Shown here: positions 42,572-51,917 of the stretch, piece after piece
Position numbering within the stretch: the first letter of the stretch is position 1
Layout: every line of letters starts with the position of its first letter
Assembly: GCF_001662075.1 (NCBI RefSeq)
Contig: NZ_LYPL01000003.1
Location: 1 to 64,000, forward strand
Reading direction: 5' to 3'
DNA from: Rhizobium bangladeshense
GTDB taxonomy: Bacteria > Pseudomonadota > Alphaproteobacteria > Rhizobiales > Rhizobiaceae
Length of the DNA: 64,000 nt
The notes under the pieces: generated by a model
Told to the model about the DNA's origin: nothing
Seen by the model: the letters and a program-made list of their open reading frames with translations, nothing else
Databases searched by the model: none
Position numbers and translations under genes: made by a program

Positions 42572-45031
42572 TCAATCCGCAGATTGGCAGGAATGCAGGT
42601 CGTAGAACCGGAAATCCGGCAACTTGCCGCGCGTAAGCGGTTGTGCCGGAGTGAAGGTAATGCGGCGGCTCTCGCCGGATGCAAGGTCGAAGGCGTTGTC
42701 GGAATATTTGCCGCCTGTCTCGCTCTCGATCATCACGAAGAGCGCAAGTCCCTTCGCGGTGACGTTGATGTCGACGGCGCCGCTCGCCTCGATATATTCA
42801 TGGGTGACCGTCAGCCCCGAAGGCTCGAGCTCCAGCGCCTTATAGGTACCGTTGACGTGGTGTCCCTCGCCGCCCATGCCGTTCGACGCGGTGAAGCGCC
42901 AGGCAAGCAGTGTGCCCTCGGCAATATCGGACACATCGATGGTCGCGGCTGTCACCGCCGCATCCGGCGAGCAGACCGCCTGCACGTCTTTCACGTGCTT
43001 CCGCTCGCCCTTCATCGTCAGCAACGAGATCGAAAGATCGACGCTGACATCCGCAAGCGTGTCGTTGACCAGCGAGAAGCGGATCGTCTTGCCGTCCTCG
43101 GAAGGAATGGCGGCGACTGCCACCGGCTGGAAGAAGCGCTTGACGAGATAATGCATCGCCTTCCAGCGCCCGCCATAATCGAGGCTCGACCACGAGGCGA
43201 CCGGCCACGTATCGTTGAGCTGCCAGTAGATCGTGCCCATGCAATGGGGTTTGAGCGAGCGCCAGTATTCGACCGCCGTCTTGATCGCCAGTCCCTGCTG
43301 GATCTGGGAGAGATAGACGAAGTTCGGGAAATCCTTGGGGAAGCGGAAATAGCGGAACATCGTCCCGGCGATGCGCTCGTTGCCGCCGGCATTCTTCTGG
43401 TGCAGCTCCATGACGGGAGAAGCGATATTCATATCCTTCTCCTCGGCATAGGTCCTGATGACAGGCAGCGAGGTATAAGACTGGAAGCCGAATTCCGAAC
43501 AGAAGCGCGGCCGCACCGAGCGGTAATTGTCGAACGACTTGTTCTCGTGCCAGACCGACCAGTAATGCATGTCACCGGAGCCATCGGCATGCCAGGCATC
43601 GCCGAAATCGAGATAGCCGGAAGCCGGGCTCGATGGCCACCAGAGCGCGCCGGGCAGCGCCTTCTTCACTGCCTGCTCGATTGTCCGGTTGAGCCGGTCG
43701 TAGGAGACGAGATAGCGGTCGCGATCCTTCCTGGATTCCTCGAACCAAGTCAGCGCCCCGACCAGCTCGTTGTCGCCGCACCAGAGCGCGATCGAGGGAT
43801 GGGAGGAAAGCCGGCGCACCTGGTAATCGACTTCGATCGCCACATTCTCGAGGAAGTCTTCAGTCGAGGGATAGAGGTTGCAAGCGAACATGAAGTCCTG
43901 CCAGACCATCAGGCCCAGCCGGTCGCAGAGATTGTAGAAATGTTCCTGCTCGTAGAAGCCGCCGCCCCAGACTCGGATCATGTTCATGTTGGCGGCTTTC
44001 GCCGATTGCAGCAGGTCTTCCGTCTTCTCCGACGAGGAGAGCGAATAGAGGGCATCGGCCGGAATCCAGTTGGCGCCGCGGCAGAAGATCTCGCGGCCAT
44101 TGACCTTGAAGGCAAAACGGGCGCCTGACGCATCTGGGGTGGTGATCAGCTCTATGGTGCGAAGACCAATCTGCCTCGTCACCACCTCGTCGGATAGTTC
44201 GACCGAAAGCGTATAGAGCGCCTGCTCGCCGCTGCCGGACGGCCACCAGAGGCGCGGCGTGTCGATGTGGAAGAGATGGTTGACAATCGTCTCGCCCTTG
44301 ACCCCGACATCGAGGCGCACGCGCTCGCCGTCGAGATCGAAATAGACCTGGGCGACGCCGGTCTGCTTCGCGTAGAGGCTCGCCGTCACCGTCAGGTCAA
44401 CGGAACCGTCACTGTTATGCGTCTGGCGGGTGACGACATGTTCGATGCGTGCCGTCTCTAGCTTCTTCAGCGCGATCGTGCCGTAAAGGCCGAAAGGCGC
44501 AATGGCGATATTCCAGTCCCATCCGAAATGGCATTGCGGCTTGCGCAGCATATTGCCGTCCGGGATCGGCGAATTGCCTGTGCTGTAGGGAATGTAGAAG
44601 GGTTGCTGCTTCTGCCGCTCGGCGCCAACGGCGGGGTTGGAGGCGAAGACAATGCGGATGACGTTGTCGCCGGATTTCAGCATGCTCGAGACGTCAGGCC
44701 GGTAGCGCCGGAAGCTGTTGTCGGCTTCGAGCACCAGGAAGCCGTTGACGTAAACGGAGGCAACCGTATCGAGATAGTCGATATCGAGATACCAGTCGCC
44801 CTCGGCCTCATGCAGCGTGAAGCTGCGTTCGACCGCCCATTCACGCTGGGCAACCCACTGCACCTTCTCCTCGTTACGGCCGAAATAGGGATCGGGAATC
44901 AGCCCGGCCAGGTGAAGCGCCGTATGCACGTCGCCCGGCAGCGTGATCGCTGTCCGGATCTCACCATCGACAGAGGTCAGCTGCCACGAACCGGAAAGGC
45001 CGATGCTGATGTTGGTTGATTGCTGCGTCAC
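42572..45031 (-). CDS. GH2 beta-mannosidase
   Basis: An 819-residue cytosolic glycoside hydrolase. An N-terminal sugar-binding jelly roll (SGSWQLTSVDGEIRTAITLPGDVH) and an immunoglobulin-like domain precede the TIM barrel. The acid/base Glu is in ALWCGDNELVGAL and the nucleophile Glu in RPRFCSEFGFQSY. The GDNE context and the total length fit beta-mannosidase rather than beta-galactosidase or glucuronidase. The start was set at a GTG (VTQQSTN) with a modest GGAA signal. A longer frame from a GTG 57 bases upstream is open but less protein-like. It cleaves terminal beta-mannose from manno-oligosaccharides. Confidence 0.88.
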   Translation of the reverse strand: MTQQSTNISIGLSGSWQLTSVDGEIRTAITLPGDVHTALHLAGLIPDPYFGRNEEKVQWVAQREWAVERSFTLHEAEGDWYLDIDYLDTVASVYVNGFLVLEADNSFRRYRPDVSSMLKSGDNVIRIVFASNPAVGAERQKQQPFYIPYSTGNSPIPDGNMLRKPQCHFGWDWNIAIAPFGLYGTIALKKLETARIEHVVTRQTHNSDGSVDLTVTASLYAKQTGVAQVYFDLDGERVRLDVGVKGETIVNHLFHIDTPRLWWPSGSGEQALYTLSVELSDEVVTRQIGLRTIELITTPDASGARFAFKVNGREIFCRGANWIPADALYSLSSSEKTEDLLQSAKAANMNMIRVWGGGFYEQEHFYNLCDRLGLMVWQDFMFACNLYPSTEDFLENVAIEVDYQVRRLSSHPSIALWCGDNELVGALTWFEESRKDRDRYLVSYDRLNRTIEQAVKKALPGALWWPSSPASGYLDFGDAWHADGSGDMHYWSVWHENKSFDNYRSVRPRFCSEFGFQSYTSLPVIRTYAEEKDMNIASPVMELHQKNAGGNERIAGTMFRYFRFPKDFPNFVYLSQIQQGLAIKTAVEYWRSLKPHCMGTIYWQLNDTWPVASWSSLDYGGRWKAMHYLVKRFFQPVAVAAIPSEDGKTIRFSLVNDTLADVSVDLSISLLTMKGERKHVKDVQAVCSPDAAVTAATIDVSDIAEGTLLAWRFTASNGMGGEGHHVNGTYKALELEPSGLTVTHEYIEASGAVDINVTAKGLALFVMIESETGGKYSDNAFDLASGESRRITFTPAQPLTRGKLPDFRFYDLHSCQSAD

Positions 45032-45155
45032 GATTTCAATTCCGATTTCGAAAAAGGATTGTGGTCTTGAAGGAAGGGCAAATGTCACTGGTCGGTGGCC
45101 GTCACCTAGTCGTTCGTCAGAGACGTGTGCTTTTTCTCCTGATCGGCACTCCGCT

Positions 45156-45249
45156 CTCCGTCATCCTCGGGCTTGACCCGAGGATCTACACCCGCATCCA
45201 CCTGCAGCAGCGGGCATGGATCCTCGGGTCAAGCCCGAGGATGACGGAG
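45156..45249. repeat. RIME-like element with perfect 30-bp inverted repeat
   Basis: The left arm (45156-45185, beginning CTCCGTCATCCTCGGGC) and right arm (45220-45249, ending CCGAGGATGACGGAG) are exact reverse complements around a 34-base centre. Each arm itself contains the smaller palindrome CTCGGG-CTTGA-CCCGAG. It lies between the ABC ATPase and beta-mannosidase genes, so it would form a large hairpin in the operon transcript. Confidence 0.85.
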
Positions 45250-45309
45250 GGCGGGGTTGGCCCTTTCGTCAAACTCGCCCCGGCTAGTAGCCTCAACCCA
45301 CAGAACCTT

Positions 45310-46416
45310 CTAAAGACGCAACTCGCTCTCGGCATCGAACACCGAGGCGACCGTCATGTCGAAACTGAGCTTCACCTTGGCGCCGACATTGAAGCGGCGG
45401 GCGCCGTTGACGCGGACCGACATCGTGTGACCCGCATGTTTCAACCACAGGAGATTGTCCGCGCCCATCGGCTCCTCGATATCGACGGTCGCGTCATGTT
45501 CTTCGCCGCCGGCGTTCTCGTTGACCTTGATGTGCTCGGGACGAACGCCGAGCACCACCTTGCGGCCGGGCTGCAGTGCCTCGTTGGCGTCATAGGCGGC
45601 AAGCGAGAAGTTGACGCCGTTGGCCGTAAAGGCGATCCCCTCGCCCGTCTTGACCAGCTCGCCACGCAGGAAATTCATCGACGGCGAGCCGATGAAGCCG
45701 GCGACAAAGAGGTTGCGCGGCCGGTTGTAGATCGTCGTCGGATCGTCGAGCTGCTGGATGATGCCGCTCTTCATGATGGCGATACGGTCGGCGAGCGTCA
45801 GCGCCTCGATCTGGTCGTGGGTGACGTAGATCATCGTATTCTGCAGCGACTGGTGCAGGCGCTTGATCTCAACGCGCAGCTCCGAGCGAAGCTTGGCGTC
45901 GAGATTGGACAGCGGCTCGTCGAACAGGAAGACGTCGACATCGCGCACCAGCGCCCGGCCGATGGCGACGCGTTGGCGCTGGCCGCCGGAAAGCTCGGCC
46001 GGTTTGCGCTTCAAGAGCGGCTGGATCTGCAGGATCTCGGCGGCGCGCGCCACGCGCTTGTCGATCTCCGCCTGCGGCACCTTGGCAACGCGAAGACCGA
46101 AAGAGAGATTCTTTTCGACGGTCATCTGCGGATAGAGCGCGTAGGACTGGAAGACCATGCCGATGCCGCGGTCCTTCGGCTCCTCCCAAGTGACGTTCTT
46201 GCCCTTGATGAAGATCTGGCCTTCCGAGGCGTCGAGCAGGCCGGCTATGCAATTGAGCAAGGTTGACTTGCCGCAGCCGGATGAGCCGAGCAGCACAAGG
46301 AATTCGCCGTCGTTGATGTCGAGGTTGAGATCCTTCAGCACGCTGACCGATCCGAAGTTCAGCGACAGATCCCTGATCGAGACGCTCGAATTGGAGACAG
46401 TAGAATTCATGTTCAT
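45310..46416 (-). CDS. sugar ABC transporter ATP-binding protein (UgpC/MsmK type)
   Basis: A 368-residue ATPase: Walker A GSSGCGKST, Q-loop MVFQSYALYP, signature LSGGQRQRVAIGRALVRDV, Walker B VFLFDEPLSNLDAKLR and switch His in IYVTHDQIEA. A C-terminal TOBE regulatory domain (VLGVRPEHIKVNE) is typical of CUT1 importers. It is the fourth transporter gene on this strand, four bases after the second permease. It completes a full importer with the binding protein and two permeases. Confidence 0.93.
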   Translation of the reverse strand: MNMNSTVSNSSVSIRDLSLNFGSVSVLKDLNLDINDGEFLVLLGSSGCGKSTLLNCIAGLLDASEGQIFIKGKNVTWEEPKDRGIGMVFQSYALYPQMTVEKNLSFGLRVAKVPQAEIDKRVARAAEILQIQPLLKRKPAELSGGQRQRVAIGRALVRDVDVFLFDEPLSNLDAKLRSELRVEIKRLHQSLQNTMIYVTHDQIEALTLADRIAIMKSGIIQQLDDPTTIYNRPRNLFVAGFIGSPSMNFLRGELVKTGEGIAFTANGVNFSLAAYDANEALQPGRKVVLGVRPEHIKVNENAGGEEHDATVDIEEPMGADNLLWLKHAGHTMSVRVNGARRFNVGAKVKLSFDMTVASVFDAESELRL

Positions 46417-46420
46417 GTGA

Positions 46421-47365
46421 TCACCCCTTCACTGCGCCTGCGGCGATGCCGCGAACGAAAAGCCGGCCGGAGACGAAATAGACGATCAGCGGCACCAGGC
46501 CGGTCAGGATCGTCGCTGCCATGTTGACGTTGTATTCCTTCACGCCCTGGACGGAATTGACGATATTGTTGAGCTGCACGGTCATTGGATAGGTATCCGG
46601 CCGGGTAAAGACGACGCCAAACAGGAAGTCGTTCCAGATGCCGGTCACCTGCAGGATCATCGCGACGACGAAGATCGGCAGTGACATCGGCAGCATGATC
46701 TTCAGGAAGATCTGCCAGAAACCCGCCCCGTCGACACGCGCCGCCTTGAACAGTTCTTCCGGCAGCGACACAAAGTAGTTGCGGAAAAGCAGCGTCAGGA
46801 TCGGCATGCCGAAGATCGAATGCACGATGACGAGGCCGGTAAGCGTACCGTAAATGCCGATTTCGCGCAGGATGATGACGATCGGATAGATCATCACCTG
46901 ATAGGGAATGAACGCCCCGATGATGAGGATCGAGAAGAAAAGCTCGGATCCCTTGAAGCGCCAGTTTGCCAGCGCATAGCCGTTCACCGAGGCGATGGCA
47001 ATCGAGATGATGACCGACGGCACGGTGATGCGCACCGAATTCCAGAAGCCGCGCGACAGGCCATCGCAGTTCAAGCCCGTGCAGGCCTCCGCCCAGGCTT
47101 TCACCCAGGGCTCGAAGGTGATTTCCATCGGCGGTGAGAAGATGTTGCCGAGACGGATCTCCGGCATGCCCTTCAGCGACGTCACCACCATCACGTAGAG
47201 CGGCAGCAGATAGTAGAGCGCCGCGATGGTCAGCGTACCGTAGAGCATGATGTTGCGCGGCGACAATGCCGGGCGCGGCTTTGGGCCGGTCGGTCCGTCG
47301 CCGAGTCTCCCTGAGACGGCATCGATGCCCGCCGCCGTGGTGTTGAGAGTTCCGATATTAGCCAC
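46421..47365 (-). CDS. sugar ABC transporter permease (MalG-like)
   Basis: A 314-residue CUT1 permease with an unusually long, Pro-rich N-terminal tail (GDGPTGPKPRPALSPRN) before the first span. About six spans follow, with the EAA loop ELFKAARVDGAGFWQIFLKIMLP. The start is GTG behind GGAGGAGGGCGCAAGC, inside the end of the upstream permease gene (8-base overlap), indicating coupled translation. It forms the membrane channel with that permease. Confidence 0.9.
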   Translation of the reverse strand: MANIGTLNTTAAGIDAVSGRLGDGPTGPKPRPALSPRNIMLYGTLTIAALYYLLPLYVMVVTSLKGMPEIRLGNIFSPPMEITFEPWVKAWAEACTGLNCDGLSRGFWNSVRITVPSVIISIAIASVNGYALANWRFKGSELFFSILIIGAFIPYQVMIYPIVIILREIGIYGTLTGLVIVHSIFGMPILTLLFRNYFVSLPEELFKAARVDGAGFWQIFLKIMLPMSLPIFVVAMILQVTGIWNDFLFGVVFTRPDTYPMTVQLNNIVNSVQGVKEYNVNMAATILTGLVPLIVYFVSGRLFVRGIAAGAVKG

Positions 47366-48263
47366 GCTTGCGCCCTCCTCCGAATTCCAGGTAGGCCCAC
47401 GGAACGATAATGATCGCGACCGTGAGCAGCATCATCGTCGAGGCGGCAAAGCCCTGGCCCAGGTTCTGCGCCTGGAACATGTAGTCATAGACGTATTTCG
47501 CCGGCACTTCCGAGGAGATGCCGGGACCGCCAGAAGTCTGCGCCACGACGAGGTCGTAGACTTTGACGATGCCGGAGGCGATGATGACAATCGTCGTGAT
47601 GAACACAGGCCGCATCATCGGAATGACGATCAGCAGATAGGTCTTCCACATCGGGATGCCGTCGACGCGTGCGGCCTTCCAGATATCCTCGTCGATGCCG
47701 CGCAGGCCAGCAAGCATCAGGCACATGACAAGACCCGTTCCCTGCCAGAGTGCGGCGATCAGAATGCCGTAGATGACGATTTCGGGCGTATAGAGCGGAT
47801 TGAAGGTGAAGCTCGTCCAGCCGAGCGAGCGCACCACCGACTGGACGCCGAAATCCGGGTTGAGGACCCATTGCCAGACAAGACCCGTCACGATGAAGGA
47901 CAGCGCGAACGGATAGAGAAAAATGGTGCGGAAGGTGTTTTCAAAACGGATCTTCTGATCCATCAGCGCGGCGAGCACGAAACCGATGACCAGGCTGAAG
48001 ATCAGCGAGAGGATGCCGTAGAGTGCCAGATTTTCGATCGCGGTCACCCAACGGGGTGCCGCCCAGAGGCGCTCATATTGATCGATGCCGACGAAGCTCA
48101 ACCGCGGGAGGAGCTTGGAATTGGTGAAGGAATAAAAGACCGTCCAGAATGTACCGCCGACAAAGATCACCAACGCCGTCAGGATCATCGGGATAGACGC
48201 AATCTTGGCATTCAGATTGCGCAGTAACTTGATTGGCCGGCCGGCTTGCGCTTGACCCGTCAT
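47358..48263 (-). CDS. sugar ABC transporter permease (MalF-like)
   Basis: A 301-residue CUT1 permease with six spans and the EAA loop EDIWKAARVDGIPMWKTYLLIVIP. The first span follows a short basic tail (KLLRNLNAKIASIP). The ATG is preceded by GAGGAGAAGCGTTC. A 170-base gap holding a stable hairpin separates it from the binding-protein gene upstream. Confidence 0.9.
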   Translation of the reverse strand: MTGQAQAGRPIKLLRNLNAKIASIPMILTALVIFVGGTFWTVFYSFTNSKLLPRLSFVGIDQYERLWAAPRWVTAIENLALYGILSLIFSLVIGFVLAALMDQKIRFENTFRTIFLYPFALSFIVTGLVWQWVLNPDFGVQSVVRSLGWTSFTFNPLYTPEIVIYGILIAALWQGTGLVMCLMLAGLRGIDEDIWKAARVDGIPMWKTYLLIVIPMMRPVFITTIVIIASGIVKVYDLVVAQTSGGPGISSEVPAKYVYDYMFQAQNLGQGFAASTMMLLTVAIIIVPWAYLEFGGGRKRG

Positions 48264-48389
48264 GAACGCTTCTCCTCAAATCGCAACTGCGGCCCGCGAC
48301 AGCAAGGCATGGCACCATCTGCCATCCCTGCCCCCGTTTTACCGGGAGCGGCCGGAGAGATGCCGCCAGCCGAACGTCCGTCCGGAGAA

Positions 48390-48416
48390 GGATCCGGCCC
48401 TTGCGGCGCCGGATCC
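48390..48416. terminator. stable hairpin between binding protein and permease genes
   Basis: GGATCCGGC and GCCGGATCC form a perfect 9-bp stem with a 9-base loop, about 20 bases after the binding-protein stop (minus strand). No T run follows. It may protect the 3' end of the binding-protein message or cause partial termination, as at the amino-acid transporter near 11.2 kb. Confidence 0.5.
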
Positions 48417-48436
48417 GAAGGCAGCGAATCTATCGA

Positions 48437-49672
48437 TCAGTCAGCCGAAGCGATGATATCGGCGAAACGCTTCTGGGCGTCTTCCGGCGTCATCGACGGG
48501 TTGGCGAAGAACTCGGAGAAGAGGTCTTCCTTCTGCTTCTGGCTGTCGGCCGAAAGCAGCTGGTCGGTCCCCTGGATCACGTTGCCCTTCGACAGGATAT
48601 CGAGACCCTTCTTCATGCAGTCGTTGGCAGCGGCGAGATCGACGTCGCTGCGAACCGGAAGCGAACCCTTCTTCAGGTTGAAGGCCACCTGAGTCTTCGG
48701 ATCGAGCAAGGTCTTGGCGAGCACGGCCTGCGCCTTGGATTTTTCCTCATCCTTCAGGAGCGGGAAGTAAAAGGCATCGCCGCCGGTTGAGATGATCTCA
48801 TTTACGCCGAGCCCCGGGAGGCAGGTATAGTCGGTACCGGCCTTCTGACCGGCGAGCGCGAATTCGCCCTGTGCCCAGTCGCCCATGATCTGGCCGCCGG
48901 CCTTGCCCGTGATGACGAGGTTGGTGGCCTGGTTCCAATCCTGGACATTGGTGCCCTTGGACATACGGCGCGCATCGTCGGCGGCCTTGAAGACCTTGGC
49001 GATTTCAGGGCCGGCGGCAGCTTCCGCATCCTTGTCCTTAAAGACCTTGTTGAAGGTATCCTTGCCGGCAATCGCCACCATCAGCACGTCGAAGGCGCCT
49101 GCAGCCTGCCACGGCTGACCGCCGACGGCGAGCGGAAGGATGCCGGCCTTTTCCAGAGCCGGGGCGGCGGCAACGAATTCGTCCCAGTTCTTCGGCACCT
49201 CGACGCCGGCCTTCTTGAAGGCGGCGTTCGAAAGCCACAACCACTGCCAGGAGTGGATGTTGACGGGAGCGCAATAGATTTTACCGTCGATGGTGCAGGA
49301 ATCGAGCAGGCTTGACGGACGAATGATGTCCTTCCACTTCTCCGCGGTCGCGACGTCGGTCAGATCGCGCATCAGACCAGCCTGGACGAGTTCCTCGGCC
49401 TGACGGCCGTGGTTGAACTGGGTGGCGCCCATCGGGTCGCCGCCGGTAATGCGGCTGATCATGATCGGACGGGCGGTACCGCCGGAGCCGGCGATCGCGC
49501 CGTCGACCCAGTGGTTGCCGGTGGCGTCGAAAGCCTTTGCCAACTCGGCGACGGCGGCGGATTCGCCGCCTGAGGTCCACCAATGCGTGACTTCGAGATC
49601 GGTGGCACTGGCGGCGCCGAGCGGAAGCGCGACTGAAGCGGCAAGCACAGCCGCCATCATACGGATTTTCAT
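48437..49672 (-). CDS. sugar ABC transporter, periplasmic binding protein (family 1)
   Basis: A 411-residue secreted solute-binding protein. A signal peptide covers residues 1-23 (ALPLGAASATD). The mature start LEVTHWWTSGGESAAVAELAKAF is characteristic of CUT1 oligosaccharide-binding proteins. The central MGDWAQGEFALAGQKAG and the C-terminal helical segment also match. The ATG follows GGGAGGAGAACCC. It is the first gene of the operon, divergent from the LacI regulator. By context the ligand is a beta-mannosyl or xylosyl oligosaccharide. Confidence 0.92.
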   Translation of the reverse strand: MKIRMMAAVLAASVALPLGAASATDLEVTHWWTSGGESAAVAELAKAFDATGNHWVDGAIAGSGGTARPIMISRITGGDPMGATQFNHGRQAEELVQAGLMRDLTDVATAEKWKDIIRPSSLLDSCTIDGKIYCAPVNIHSWQWLWLSNAAFKKAGVEVPKNWDEFVAAAPALEKAGILPLAVGGQPWQAAGAFDVLMVAIAGKDTFNKVFKDKDAEAAAGPEIAKVFKAADDARRMSKGTNVQDWNQATNLVITGKAGGQIMGDWAQGEFALAGQKAGTDYTCLPGLGVNEIISTGGDAFYFPLLKDEEKSKAQAVLAKTLLDPKTQVAFNLKKGSLPVRSDVDLAAANDCMKKGLDILSKGNVIQGTDQLLSADSQKQKEDLFSEFFANPSMTPEDAQKRFADIIASAD

Positions 49673-49883
49673 GGGTTCTCCTCCCTCACTGAAACGTTGC
49701 CGGAAAAACTTAGATCAATCGATTTCACCACGCAACTGCCCACCCTCAAATTTTTCGACGAAGGCCGGAATTGCTATTTCTAGCTGTTTTCCGCTGCAGC
49801 GTTACCCGCCTCATATCGCGATTTTATAAAGCGATATCGCACATGCACAATCGATTTATCCTACTGAAATAAAATGATTATTT

Positions 49884-49918
49884 AAAGCCAATCAATCTTC
49901 AGCTCGGATTGGCTTTTT
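49884..49918 (+). terminator. plus-strand terminator with no gene in front
   Basis: AAAGCCAATC and GATTGGCTTT form a perfect 10-bp stem with a 13-base loop, running into TTTTTC. It lies 210 bases before the LacI start, so it either ends a short RNA transcribed toward lacI or attenuates lacI itself. Confidence 0.65.
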
Positions 49919-50009
49919 CGCTACTGCGGAAAAACAGGGCACAAATAACGGATTCAACCTGCGGGGATATTACCGCAATGCACACAAGAAAAAGCCCTCG
50001 ACATTTCAA

Positions 50010-50023
50010 CTGTATCGTTACAG
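50010..50023. promoter_or_regulatory. LacI-type operator palindrome
   Basis: CTGTA-TCGT-TACAG has a central CG and TGTA/TACA arms, the usual shape of LacI-family operators. It lies about 100 bases before the LacI start, on the side facing lacI, so autoregulation is likely. Confidence 0.5.
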
Positions 50024-50125
50024 ATTGCATTCCCAGGGAGGCGCGATTTTGGCAGGCGGCGGGCTTACGGCGCTTGAAAAAGCCTCTATAAGCGACACCA
50101 ATTCGCGCGAGGCAGGCCTACAGGG

Positions 50126-51169
50126 ATGGAAAACAAGGGAAATTTCGGGCAAGCAGCATCGACGCCGGCGGCGCGCGAGCGCCCGACATTGAAGACGATC
50201 GCCTTCATGACCGGCCTTGGCGTGACGACGGTGTCGCGTGCGCTGAAAGACGCGCCTGACATCGGGGCCGAAACCAAGGAGCGAGTGCGCATGGTCGCCC
50301 GCCAGCTCGGCTACCAGCCGAACAGGGCGGGCGTGCGCCTGCGCACCGGCAAGACCAACGTCATCGCCCTCGTTCTCAGTATCGACGAGGAGATCATGGG
50401 CTTCTCGAGCCAGATGGTCTTCGGCATCTCCGAAGTGCTGTCCGGAACGCCCTATCATATCGTCGTCACGCCGCACTCCCACAGCAAGGATCCAATGCTG
50501 CCGGTGCGCTATATCCTTGAGACCGGCTCGGCCGACGGGGTCATCATCTCGCGCATCGAGCCGGACGATCCGCGCGTGCGGTTGCTGACCGAGCGCGGCA
50601 TGCCCTTCGCCACGCATGGGCGCACCGACGCCGGCCTGACGCATCCCTTCCACGATTTCGACAACGAAGCCTTCGCCCATCAAGCGGTGGAGCGGCTGGT
50701 CAAACGCGGCCGCCGGCGCATTGCCCTGCTGCAGCCGCCGAGCAAGCTCACCTATTACGCCCATATTCGGATCGGCTTTCAGACCGGCCTGCACGATTAC
50801 GGCGCCGAGGAAGTGCCGCTGCGCATCAACACCGACGCGCCGCTTGCCGATATCCGCGACGTCGTCGAGGTGATGATGCGCTCAGGGAACGCCCCTGACG
50901 GCATCGTCTGTTCGGCCGGCAGTGCAGCGATCGCCGTCAACGCCGGCATCGAGGCCGCCGGCAAGGCGCTGGGGCGCGATCTCGACATGGTGTCCAAGCA
51001 GTCGGTGCCGATCCTGAACTGGATCCGTCCCGAGATCATCACCGCCCAGGAGGATGTGCGCCAAGCCGGCCGCGAAATGGCCAAGGCCGTCATCGCCCGC
51101 ATCGACGGCGTCGAGCCGGAACTGCTGCAAAGCATCAGCCAGCCGGTCTGGCCGGAGAACGGCAGATAG
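50126..51169 (+). CDS. LacI-family transcriptional regulator
   Basis: A 347-residue repressor. The N-terminal LacI helix-turn-helix [26 protein letters not shown] is followed by the hinge helix and a periplasmic-binding-protein-like sensor domain ([57 protein letters not shown]). It is divergent from the sugar transporter operon and should repress it until a mono- or disaccharide from the pathway binds. By sequence it resembles regulators of rhizobial glycoside loci, but no named orthologue can be fixed. Confidence 0.92.
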   Translation: MENKGNFGQAASTPAARERPTLKTIAFMTGLGVTTVSRALKDAPDIGAETKERVRMVARQLGYQPNRAGVRLRTGKTNVIALVLSIDEEIMGFSSQMVFGISEVLSGTPYHIVVTPHSHSKDPMLPVRYILETGSADGVIISRIEPDDPRVRLLTERGMPFATHGRTDAGLTHPFHDFDNEAFAHQAVERLVKRGRRRIALLQPPSKLTYYAHIRIGFQTGLHDYGAEEVPLRINTDAPLADIRDVVEVMMRSGNAPDGIVCSAGSAAIAVNAGIEAAGKALGRDLDMVSKQSVPILNWIRPEIITAQEDVRQAGREMAKAVIARIDGVEPELLQSISQPVWPENGR

Positions 51170-51269
51170 GCGTGAGTATGAACCCTACCCCAGGATTCGT
51201 AAGCAGGATCGGCTCGAAAAAGCCAAGATTGCCCGTCATGTCACAGCGAGTCACGGGGATATCGACAGA

Positions 51270-51884
51270 ATGCAGCAGAGCGGCGTGCCCTATTTCAGCC
51301 AATGGGAAACACCCGGAATGACGCTGCCGGTACTTGCCGAGGGCTCGCAAGCGCTGCTCAGCGATCCGCTCTGGCGTGGTTCGGGAGCCGGCACCATTGA
51401 GGAATATGCACGCTGGGCCGTCAATGTCTGCGGCATGGCCTGCCTGAAGATGATCCTTGCCGCCCGTGGCGAAATCCGTCCGACCCTCGAACTTGCCCGT
51501 GCCTGCACCGCCTACGGCGGTTATGTCGTCAACGAGTTCGACGCCTCGATCAAGGGGCTGATCTACGCGCCGTTTGTGCGCTTCGCAACCGAGCGTTTCG
51601 GGCTCGATGCCGAGACGATAACCGGCATCGAAACCTCGGCCATTCCTGATCTTCTGTCGAAGCGCCGGTTCTTCATCGCCTCGGTGCATTCGGCCATCCG
51701 CTGGCCGGAGCGCGAACCGCCATCGAAGGGCGGCCATCTGGTGCTGGTGACGGCAGCCTCGCAGGAAACGGTCCGCTTCCACAATCCATCCGGCCATGAC
51801 GGGGCGAGCCAGGCCGATGTAACGCTGCCGCTTGCCGTCTTCGACCGCTTCTTCGCCAATCGCGGCATATCGGTCGACGCCTGA
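51270..51884 (+). CDS. C39-like cysteine peptidase-fold protein
   Basis: A 204-residue protein with a papain-like C39 pattern: VPYFSQWETPG at the start, WAVNVCGMACLKMILAARG with the candidate catalytic Cys, then GGHLVLVTAASQETVRFHNPSGHDG with His and Asn/Asp positions. No signal peptide or transporter domain is attached. The start at MQQSGVP lacks a close Shine-Dalgarno, so the N-terminus is uncertain. It precedes ddl by 33 bases, a setting that hints at a role in peptide or cell-wall metabolism. Confidence 0.72.
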   Translation: MQQSGVPYFSQWETPGMTLPVLAEGSQALLSDPLWRGSGAGTIEEYARWAVNVCGMACLKMILAARGEIRPTLELARACTAYGGYVVNEFDASIKGLIYAPFVRFATERFGLDAETITGIETSAIPDLLSKRRFFIASVHSAIRWPEREPPSKGGHLVLVTAASQETVRFHNPSGHDGASQADVTLPLAVFDRFFANRGISVDA

Positions 51885-51917
51885 CCCTTTCAAAACCTGA
51901 TCCTTCCGGAGGCTTGC

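Larger units (their letters stand above)
49673..50125. promoter_or_regulatory. divergent regulatory region of the glycan locus
   Basis: This 453-base gap between the binding-protein and LacI genes holds no supportable gene. It contains CAATCGATTT twice (49716-49725 and 49848-49857), several further ATCG-centred palindromes such as GCGATATCGC, a plus-strand terminator and a LacI-type operator. The promoters for the transporter operon and for lacI must lie here. Confidence 0.55.

Noticed and set aside
41834..44128. A 764-codon plus-strand open frame
   Set aside because: It is antisense to the isomerase and beta-mannosidase genes, both of which have clear catalytic motifs. The frame has Arg/Asp/Ile-rich composition typical of a complement frame.
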